Of a DNA stretch of 64,000 nucleotides, positions 21,069 through 27,756 are shown piece after piece. The notes under the pieces are model-generated. The model did not search any database. It was not told the DNA's origin and saw only the letters and a program-made list of their open reading frames with translations. How positions within the stretch are numbered: the stretch's first letter is position 1; every line of letters starts with the position of its first letter. The DNA is taken from contig DOKY01000036.1 of the NCBI GenBank assembly GCA_003510135.1, positions 114,186-178,185 of the forward strand. Reading direction: 5' to 3'. Source of the DNA: Pseudothermotoga sp. Lineage in GTDB: Bacteria; Thermotogota; Thermotogae; Thermotogales; DSM-5069. The translations under genes were made by a program, and so were the position numbers.

Positions 21069-21167
21069 AGGTTACGATATCATGCCTGTGACCATAGTTG
21101 AAGATTGGGCACCGATATCGTGTAAATTATATACTCAGAATCAGAGAGGCAAGGAGGATAGGGAACG

Positions 21168-22466
21168 ATGACCAAATTTCTCGATTCTTTCTCGGTAGTT
21201 TTAAAGAGGCTTTTCTCGAACAGAGAAAGGTTCAAAGCGCTGAGCCTGTACTTCTTCGGCTGTTCCTTTTTGGCTTTTGGGCTTCTGTCTGGTGGACTTT
21301 GGCATCCTGCCAAGCTCGTGAAGGATCTTTTTGAGATAATCCGCACTCCCGATTATTTGCTCACAGACTACACAGCGGTGGGAGGTCTTTCAGCAGCTTT
21401 TTTCAATTCGGGTGCCCTGATGTTACTGTTCACACTGATTTTGAGACTTTTGAAGATGCCCATCAGTGGCCTTTCTTACGCTTCCGTCCTCACGGTGGGT
21501 GGTTTTGCGCTGTTTGGGAAGAACGTTTTCAACGTGTGGCCAGTTCTGATCGGGGTGGCGCTCTATTCGTTGCTGCGAAAGGAACCCATTCAGCGCTACA
21601 TCTATGTTGCGTACTTCGGTACGGCGATCTCACCGTTGGTTTCCTTCTTTGCTTTCGGTCTTCCTGTAAGCAGTCTGCTGCGTTTCGTAGTCTCTTACAC
21701 TATCGGTATTTTCGTGGGAATGTTTTTGCCTTCAATGGCCAGTTACTTTCTGACGTTGCATAAAGGATACAACCTTTACAACGTGGGATTCACCTGTGGT
21801 CTGGTGGGTACCGTCGCAGCTGCCTTCTTCAGGGCATACGGGGTTCAGATTCCTGTACAGAAGATCTGGAGTGAGGGGAACAACCTCGTTCTTTCGCTGT
21901 TCCTGCTGCCGCTGTTCTCCTTTGTCATCTTCTGCGGCTGGTTGTTGAACAACAGGAGCTTGCGGGGCTACAGGAAGCTCATGAAACACTCAGGAAGGTT
22001 GCTCACAGATTTCGTTATTCTCGAGGGCGTGCCCCTCACACTCATCAACATGGGTCTGTTGGGCATAATTTCGACCGTCTATGTATTGCTCATCGGAAGT
22101 CAACTGAATGGTCCAACGATCGGCGGGATAATGACGGTGGTAGGTTTCACGGCGCTTGGAAAGCATTTGAGGAATGTCGTACCCGTGATCGCAGGAGTAA
22201 CGATAGCGAGTGTTTCGAACAGTTACGATCTGGCAGGTCCGAACAACGTGCTTGCTGCTTTGTTTGGAACAACGGTTGCACCGATTGCAGGAGAATTCGG
22301 TGCTGTGTGGGGCGTGATAGCTGGTTTTCTGCACAGCGCGATGGTGAACAACGTGGGTTTTCTGCATGGGGGGTTCAACCTCTACAACAACGGTTTCGCC
22401 GGTGGCCTCGTCGCCATCATACTGATTCCGATCATAAAAGCAATTCACAAAAGGGAGGATCTATGA
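21168..22466 (+). CDS. DUF1576 family membrane protein
   Basis: A 432-residue integral membrane protein with about eleven or twelve hydrophobic segments. It resembles the DUF1576 family (recognised from memory). Internal repetition is visible: GLSYASVLTVGGFALFGKNV followed by FNVWPVLIGV in the first half matches GPTIGGIMTVVGFTALGKHL followed by RNVVPVIAGV in the second half. HKGYNLYNVGFTCGLVGTVA likewise matches HGGFNLYNNGFAGGLVAIIL. The protein is therefore two homologous halves, a layout common in transporters. Function is unknown. AAGGAGG near 21152-21160 precedes the start. It overlaps the next small gene and is followed by a DUF3798/ABC operon. Confidence 0.8.
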   Translation: MTKFLDSFSVVLKRLFSNRERFKALSLYFFGCSFLAFGLLSGGLWHPAKLVKDLFEIIRTPDYLLTDYTAVGGLSAAFFNSGALMLLFTLILRLLKMPISGLSYASVLTVGGFALFGKNVFNVWPVLIGVALYSLLRKEPIQRYIYVAYFGTAISPLVSFFAFGLPVSSLLRFVVSYTIGIFVGMFLPSMASYFLTLHKGYNLYNVGFTCGLVGTVAAAFFRAYGVQIPVQKIWSEGNNLVLSLFLLPLFSFVIFCGWLLNNRSLRGYRKLMKHSGRLLTDFVILEGVPLTLINMGLLGIISTVYVLLIGSQLNGPTIGGIMTVVGFTALGKHLRNVVPVIAGVTIASVSNSYDLAGPNNVLAALFGTTVAPIAGEFGAVWGVIAGFLHSAMVNNVGFLHGGFNLYNNGFAGGLVAIILIPIIKAIHKREDL

Positions 22467-22804
22467 TGGCACTCGATAAAGAAATCGTTACGCGAGTTTG
22501 CGCACAACTTACAAAGTATCTTCTTGAAAGATCTGCAGAAAGTTTGAACATCTCGATCACGAAGGCTAAGAAATACTACGAGGTGAGAATAGTGTCAAAG
22601 GTCTTTCTCAAAGATGAGGAATTGAATTTACTCAAGAGTTATCTGAACGTTCAACCACAGGAAGTCGGTTATTACTATCTTCCACTCATCGGTGAGTACG
22701 GCTCGGAGGAGGATCTCGCAATCATCGCGATGCTGCTGAAAGAGCTCGATCTGAATTACGATGAGAGCAGCCACGAACTGGTGATTTCCTTCCGGGTACG
22801 TTGA
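22466..22804 (+). CDS. small conserved-looking protein after DUF1576, unknown function
   Basis: About 112 residues, without signal peptide or membrane segment. It reads as mixed helix and strand (KEIVTRVCAQLTKYLLERSA, ITKAKKYYEVRIVSKVFLKD, PLIGEYGSEEDLAIIAMLLK). I do not recognise a family. GGGAGG (22453-22458) is 7 nt before the ATG at 22466; an ATG three bases upstream is also possible. The start overlaps the stop of the DUF1576 gene, so the two are almost certainly co-translated and likely work together. Confidence 0.75.
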   Translation: MALDKEIVTRVCAQLTKYLLERSAESLNISITKAKKYYEVRIVSKVFLKDEELNLLKSYLNVQPQEVGYYYLPLIGEYGSEEDLAIIAMLLKELDLNYDESSHELVISFRVR

Positions 22805-22810
22805 AACTTG

Positions 22811-22819
22811 TGGTACAAT
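22811..22819 (+). promoter_or_regulatory. extended -10 promoter before the DUF3798 gene
   Basis: TGGTACAAT fits the extended -10 pattern TGnTATAAT with one mismatch, about 40 nt before the start of the DUF3798 gene. No good -35 box lies 17 nt upstream. It would allow expression of the ABC operon apart from DUF1576. Confidence 0.45.
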
Positions 22820-22857
22820 CGTCGTGGGCAAAATCTTTCAAGGGGGTGTCACTGGGT

Positions 22858-23973
22858 ATGAGGAAACTGCTAGTGGTCGCCATCTTAACGCTCGCACTCG
22901 TGAGCTTCGCTGCGCTTGGCTTCAAAATCGGACTCGTAACGGGTACGGTGTCTCAGGGTGAGGACGAGTACCGTGGTGCTGAGAACATCGTGAAAAAGTA
23001 CGGTAGCGAGATCATCCACGTGACGTATCCAGACAAGTTCATGCAGGAGCAAGAAACCACGATCGCAAGAATCGTGGAGCTCGCTTACGATCCCAAGGTC
23101 AAGGCAATCGTGATATGCCAAGCTGTTCCTGGAACAGTTGCAGCGATCAGAAGGGTCAAGGAGTTCAGGCCAGACATGATCTTCGTCGCCGGTGTACCTC
23201 ATGAAGACCCAGAGGTAGTCGGCTCGGTGGTCGACGTGGCACTTGAAACCGATACGCCCGGCCGTGGAATCACCATAGTGGATCTCGCGCACAAAATGGG
23301 CGCGAAGAGACTCATACACTATTCCTTCCCGCGGCACATGAGTTACAAACTCCTGGCTGAGAGAAGAAACATCATGGAACAACGGTGTAACGAGCTGGGC
23401 ATGGAATTCATTTTCGTCTCCGCACCGGATCCACTTGGAGAGCAGGGATTGACCGGCGCTCAACAGTTCATCCTGGAGGACGTTCCAAGGCAAGTTGCGA
23501 AGTACGGGAAGGACACAGCCTTCTTCTCCACGAACTGTGGCATGCAGGAACCTTTGATCAAGTCGGTCCTGCAACACGGTGGTATCTATCCAGAACAGTG
23601 CTGTCCATCACCGACGCACGGTTACCCAGGAGCACTCGGAATCGAGATACCCGCGGATAAGAAGGGAGACTACAACTACATACTCAAGGCCATCAACGAG
23701 AAAATTGTTGAGAACGGTGGTGCTGGAAGGTTCGCGACCTGGCCCGTTCCGGTCAACATGGTGTTCACCGAGGCTGGTGTTGAGATAGCCATCGAGCTCG
23801 TTCAAAAGAAGATCAAGGCCAATGACATGGATGCTATCAAGACTGTTCTTAACAGGGTGATCTCGGAAAAGATCTCCGGATACGGTATCAAGACGATCAC
23901 GAGGTATCCAAACGCTGGCAATTACTACATGATCACCATGGATTCCGTCATATTCGGAGTTACCCAGTTCTGA
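22858..23973 (+). CDS. DUF3798 family solute-binding protein
   Basis: This 371-residue protein looks like the DUF3798 family (recognised from memory) and begins with a signal peptide MRKLLVVAILTLALVSFAAL without a lipobox cysteine. The mature part has the periplasmic-binding fold pattern of alternating strands and helices (IGLVTGTVSQGEDEYRGAE, VKAIVICQAVPGTVAAIRRV, DMIFVAGVPHEDPEVVGSVV). A cysteine group is notable: TNCGMQ, then PEQCCPSPTHGYP. Genes for an ATPase and two permeases follow, so it is very probably their substrate-binding protein. The ligand is unknown. The frame is open from 22801, but the ATG at 22858 follows GGGGGTG and starts the signal peptide. Confidence 0.8.
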   Translation: MRKLLVVAILTLALVSFAALGFKIGLVTGTVSQGEDEYRGAENIVKKYGSEIIHVTYPDKFMQEQETTIARIVELAYDPKVKAIVICQAVPGTVAAIRRVKEFRPDMIFVAGVPHEDPEVVGSVVDVALETDTPGRGITIVDLAHKMGAKRLIHYSFPRHMSYKLLAERRNIMEQRCNELGMEFIFVSAPDPLGEQGLTGAQQFILEDVPRQVAKYGKDTAFFSTNCGMQEPLIKSVLQHGGIYPEQCCPSPTHGYPGALGIEIPADKKGDYNYILKAINEKIVENGGAGRFATWPVPVNMVFTEAGVEIAIELVQKKIKANDMDAIKTVLNRVISEKISGYGIKTITRYPNAGNYYMITMDSVIFGVTQF

Positions 23974-23998
23974 GCTGCATGAATGTATAAATGAGAAG

Positions 23999-24027
23999 GA
24001 TGTCGGCCTCGCGCCGACATCTTTTTT
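23999..24027 (+). terminator. terminator between the DUF3798 gene and the ABC ATPase gene
   Basis: GATGTCGGC (23999-24007) and GCCGACATC (24013-24021) form a perfect 9-bp stem with a 5-nt loop, followed by TTTTTTA. It lies inside a transport operon directly after the binding-protein gene, so it probably acts as a partial terminator that favours the upstream gene. Confidence 0.88.
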
Positions 24028-24042
24028 ACGAGGAGGATGATC

Positions 24043-25635
24043 ATGCAGTACGCACTGGAAATGCGGAACATAAGTAAATCTTTCTACGGCAACCAGGTGC
24101 TGAAGAACGTGAACATTGCTGTGGCTGCCGGCGAGGTTCTGGGATTGGTTGGCGAGAACGGCGCTGGAAAGACGACGTTGATGAACATACTTTTCGGTAT
24201 GCCCGTGATCCATTCGACCGGTGGTTTTGAAGGGGAGATCCTCATCAACAATGAGCACGTGAACATCGACAGCCCCAGAAGAGCCATGGAGTACGGGATA
24301 GGCATGGTCCACCAGGAATTCATGCTCATCCCTGGTTTCACTGTGACCGAGAACATAAAGCTCAACAGAGAGATAACCAAGGACAACTTGCTGAGCAAGG
24401 TGTTCGGAAAATCCTTGAGAACTCTGGATTTTCCGGCCATGAGAAAGGAAGCCAGACAGGCAATAAGCACAATAGGTATGTCGATCGAGGAACTCGCCGT
24501 GGTCGCTGGCTTGCCTGTTGCGCACAAGCAATTCATAGAGATCGCGCGGGAGATTGATAAGAAAAATTTGAAGATACTGGTTCTGGATGAACCAACCGCT
24601 GTGCTGTCCGAAGCCGAGGCGGAGAAGCTGCTCGACACGATCCGGTACTTTGCCAAAAGGGGTGTCGCAATCATCTTCATCTCGCACAGATTGAGCGAAG
24701 TTCTGAAGGTTTCAGACAGGATCACGATACTCAGAGACGGTGTTGTTGTGGATAGCAAACCCTCCTCGTCTTTCACTGTTTCTGAGATCGCCGAAAAAAT
24801 GGTCGGCAGGAAACTTGAGAACGTGGTTCTCCCACCCCGCGCGAAGGAACCTTCAGATGAAGACATCATCATGTCTATAAGGAATCTGAAGGTCTACATG
24901 CCCGGTGAGATGGTGAAGGATTTCAGCATAGACATTCGACGGGGTGAGATACTCGGTATAGGGGGTCTTGCTGGTCACGGCAAACTCGGAGTGGCGAACG
25001 GTATCGCAGGAATGTTTCCCGCCGAAGGGCAAGTCTATTTCGAAGGAGAACCTTACAGGTTGAACGATCCTTCTTATGCTCTCAGAAACGGTATCGTCTA
25101 CCTCTCAGAGGATAGAAGAGGGGTCGGCTTGCTCCTGGACGAGTCTGTGGAAATGAACATTGCTGCCACGGCCATAGAAGCCTTCGGATCTTTCACCAGG
25201 AGGTTTCTCTTCATGACCGTGTACGATCGAAAGAAGATCAGGGAACACGCGTTAGAGATGATCAAGAAGCTCGACATACGTTGCAAATCCCCGACACAAA
25301 CGGTCAGAAGGCTCAGTGGAGGGAATCAACAAAAGGTGTGTCTCGCGAGGGCGTTCACGCTGAATCCAAAGATTCTGTTCGTGTCTGAGCCGACGAGAGG
25401 CATAGACGTTGGGGCGAAAAAGCTTGTGCTCGACTATCTGGTGAGCATGAACAGAGAACATGGCATAACGATCGTCATGACATCGAGCGAGCTCGCCGAG
25501 CTCAGGTCCATCTGTGACAGGATCGCCATAGTCGCGGAAGGGAAACTCTCCGCGGTTTTGCCGCCGAAAGCGAGCGATGCAGAGTTCGGTCTTGCCATGG
25601 CTGGAGAGTTTCAGGAGGTGTTACAGCATGGATAG
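24043..25635 (+). CDS. sugar/nucleoside-type ABC transporter ATPase (two ABC domains)
   Basis: A 530-residue fused ATPase of the RbsA/YufO type. Domain 1 (about 1-250) has Walker A GENGAGKTTLMNI and Walker B LKILVLDEPTAVLSE, but its signature site reads GLPVAHKQFIEIA instead of a clear LSGGQ. Domain 2 (about 270-530) has GLAGHGKLG in place of a canonical P-loop, a good signature LSGGNQQKVCLARAF, and FVSEPTRGIDVG at Walker B, where aspartate is replaced by serine. Uneven sites of this kind are common in the family. AGGAGG at 24031-24036 touches an upstream ATG, so the ATG at 24043 is the better start. It overlaps the next permease gene by 8 nt. The substrate is not evident. Confidence 0.88.
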   Translation: MQYALEMRNISKSFYGNQVLKNVNIAVAAGEVLGLVGENGAGKTTLMNILFGMPVIHSTGGFEGEILINNEHVNIDSPRRAMEYGIGMVHQEFMLIPGFTVTENIKLNREITKDNLLSKVFGKSLRTLDFPAMRKEARQAISTIGMSIEELAVVAGLPVAHKQFIEIAREIDKKNLKILVLDEPTAVLSEAEAEKLLDTIRYFAKRGVAIIFISHRLSEVLKVSDRITILRDGVVVDSKPSSSFTVSEIAEKMVGRKLENVVLPPRAKEPSDEDIIMSIRNLKVYMPGEMVKDFSIDIRRGEILGIGGLAGHGKLGVANGIAGMFPAEGQVYFEGEPYRLNDPSYALRNGIVYLSEDRRGVGLLLDESVEMNIAATAIEAFGSFTRRFLFMTVYDRKKIREHALEMIKKLDIRCKSPTQTVRRLSGGNQQKVCLARAFTLNPKILFVSEPTRGIDVGAKKLVLDYLVSMNREHGITIVMTSSELAELRSICDRIAIVAEGKLSAVLPPKASDAEFGLAMAGEFQEVLQHG

Positions 25636-26668
25636 ATTCCTGGAACAGCTCAAAAGAGTGGACATACCGACGCTCATCATTTTTCTGTTTCTCGTGGCTC
25701 TGTTTGTCCTTGCGGCCTTCACCGAAGTTTCCATACCCTCGCTTTTAAGTGATTCGATAAGACGTATCGGTATGAACGGTGTTCTCGTGCTCGCCATGGT
25801 GCCAACGATCCGGGCAGGAACGGGGCCTAATTTCGGTTTACCCGTGGGGATCATCGGAGGGCTGCTTGGAGCACTCATAAGCATGCAGCTCGGGCTCGCT
25901 GGATTCACCGGATTTTGGGTTGCGATCCTGTTTGCTGTATTGATTTGCCTTGGTATCGGTCTGGGTTACGGCTGGCTGCTTGAGAAGGTCAGGGGACAGG
26001 AGATGATGGTTGGAACCTACATGGGCTATTCTGTGGTCGCTTTCATGTCTATCATGTGGTTGATGCTTCCGTTTACCAATCCGGACATGATCTGGGCTAT
26101 AGGTGGAAAAGGTTTGAGGTACACTTTGGCGCTGGATAAATACTTTGGTCGTGTGCTCAACAATTTTCTGAGGTTCAAAATCGGAGGGTTCGAGTTTCCG
26201 ACAGGTTTGTTGCTGTTCTTTGCTGGGGCCTGTTTTCTGGTTCATCTCTTTTTCAGAACCAGAACCGGCCTTTCGATAGACCTGGTTGGACAGAACGAGC
26301 GTTATGCTATCAGTTCCGGTGTGAATCCTAACAGAGCCAGACTCGTCGCAGTTGTTCTGTCCACCGTTCTGGCCGGTGTTGGGATCATCGTTTACGCTCA
26401 AAGTTACGGGTTTCTACAGTTGTACCAGGCACCGCTGTTCATGACGTTTCCCGCGGTTGCTTCCATACTCATAGGTGGTGCGTCCATAAAGCGAGCGAGC
26501 ATTCGCAATGTCATCATCGGTACAGCAGTCTTCCAAACACTCTTGACAATTTCCCTTCCCGTGCTGAGCCAGGTGACCCGCGGAGATATCACGGAAGTCA
26601 TGAGGCTCATTGTGAGCAACGGGATGATACTGTATGCACTCACGCGAACTCCAAAGGAGGCGAGATGA
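25628..26668 (+). CDS. ABC transporter permease (sugar/nucleoside type), first subunit
   Basis: This 346-residue permease of the RbsC/YufP superfamily has about nine or ten hydrophobic segments. Family marks are RAGTGPNFGLPVGIIGGLLG in the first half, GYGWLLEKVRGQEMMVGTYM, and the C-terminal AVASILIGGASIKRASIRN, which corresponds to the IGG motif of the superfamily. The ATG at 25628 follows CAGGAGGTG and gives MDRFLEQLKRVDIPTLIIFL. It is encoded between the fused ATPase and a second permease, with which it should form a heterodimer. Confidence 0.87.
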   Translation: MDRFLEQLKRVDIPTLIIFLFLVALFVLAAFTEVSIPSLLSDSIRRIGMNGVLVLAMVPTIRAGTGPNFGLPVGIIGGLLGALISMQLGLAGFTGFWVAILFAVLICLGIGLGYGWLLEKVRGQEMMVGTYMGYSVVAFMSIMWLMLPFTNPDMIWAIGGKGLRYTLALDKYFGRVLNNFLRFKIGGFEFPTGLLLFFAGACFLVHLFFRTRTGLSIDLVGQNERYAISSGVNPNRARLVAVVLSTVLAGVGIIVYAQSYGFLQLYQAPLFMTFPAVASILIGGASIKRASIRNVIIGTAVFQTLLTISLPVLSQVTRGDITEVMRLIVSNGMILYALTRTPKEAR

Positions 26669-26669
26669 G

Positions 26670-27725
26670 ATGGAAAAACTGAAGAAGATTTTGATTTCTT
26701 ATGCTGTGCCGATTGCTTTCTCGATATTGTGTGTTTCTGCCGTTCTGGTAGCCCAAATTCCCCCGATCTTTCTGGCAAGTGAAATAGTGAGAAGGTTGAG
26801 CAGGAACACGTTCCTCGTTCTGTCCTTGATCATTCCGATCATTGGAGGATTAGGTCTCAATTTCGGAATCGTTCTTGGTGCTATGGCTGGTCAAGCGGCA
26901 TTGTTTTTTGTCGTCGACTGGAAGATCAAAGGTTTGGTTGGAATTCTGGTGGCCTGTTTGATGGCGGGTGCGATCTCGGTAGTCTTAGGATGGCTCGCAG
27001 GTTTGACCCTCAACCGGGCCAAAGGAAGAGAAATGATAACATCGATGATCCTTGGTTTCTTCGCCAACGGTATCTATCAGCTCATTTTCCTGTTTTTCGT
27101 TGGCTCTTTGATACCGTTCAGAACTAAGCAATTCTTGTTGCCCGAAGGCGTTGGACTGAGAAACACCGTAGATCTTTATGGTACAGTTGCGTCTGCTCTG
27201 AACAATCCCTGGATGATTCGCATAGGAACAGTCAGGCTATTCGTCTTGCCATTACTGATAGTTGCCGGCCTGTGTCTGTTCATAACGCTTCTATTTAAAA
27301 CAAAGCTGGGTCAGGACATAAGGGCCGTGGGACAGGACATGCACATCGCCGAGGTCGCAGGTATAAACGTCAACAAGGTGCGCGTTATAGCAATCATCAT
27401 GTCGACGGTCTTCGCAGCAATAGGACAGGTGATCTATCTTCAAGATATAGGAACGATCAACACTTACAACAGTCATGAGCAGATAGGTCTCTTCTCCATA
27501 GCTGCCCTCCTGGTTGGAGGAGCCACCACGAGGAAAGCGACCATCTGGAATGCCATACTGGGTGTCGTGCTCTTCCACACATTGTTCGTCGTGGCGCCGA
27601 GCGCGGGAAACAGACTCTTCGGTCAACCGCAGGTGGGAGAATTCTTCAGAGAATTCCTCGCCTATGCCGTCATCGCGTTTGCTTTAGCCATGCATGGCTG
27701 GAGGGCAAAGAAGATACTCATGTGA
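26670..27725 (+). CDS. ABC transporter permease (sugar/nucleoside type), second subunit
   Basis: A 351-residue permease paralogous to the preceding gene. Shared patterns are IIPIIGGLGLNFGIVLGAMA, GWLAGLTLNRAKGREMITSM, KLGQDIRAVGQDMHIAEVAG (coupling loop) and ALLVGGATTRKATIWNAILG. AAAGGAGG at 26653-26660 lies 9 nt before the ATG at 26670. It is the last gene of the DUF3798 transport operon and is followed by a hairpin terminator. Confidence 0.87.
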   Translation: MEKLKKILISYAVPIAFSILCVSAVLVAQIPPIFLASEIVRRLSRNTFLVLSLIIPIIGGLGLNFGIVLGAMAGQAALFFVVDWKIKGLVGILVACLMAGAISVVLGWLAGLTLNRAKGREMITSMILGFFANGIYQLIFLFFVGSLIPFRTKQFLLPEGVGLRNTVDLYGTVASALNNPWMIRIGTVRLFVLPLLIVAGLCLFITLLFKTKLGQDIRAVGQDMHIAEVAGINVNKVRVIAIIMSTVFAAIGQVIYLQDIGTINTYNSHEQIGLFSIAALLVGGATTRKATIWNAILGVVLFHTLFVVAPSAGNRLFGQPQVGEFFREFLAYAVIAFALAMHGWRAKKILM

Positions 27726-27731
27726 CAGAAA

Positions 27732-27756
27732 GGGGGCCACAACGGGCCCCTCTTTT
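27732..27756 (+). terminator. terminator of the DUF3798 ABC operon
   Basis: GGGGCC (27733-27738) pairs with GGCCCC (27745-27750) around a 6-nt loop. TCTTTT follows. It lies between convergent genes, the permease on the plus strand and alaS on the minus strand. On the minus side the T run is too short for a confident bidirectional call. Confidence 0.75.

Noticed and set aside
23608..24687. Minus-strand open frame of 359 codons
   Set aside because: Antisense to the DUF3798 gene and the ABC ATPase gene; a product of codon bias.
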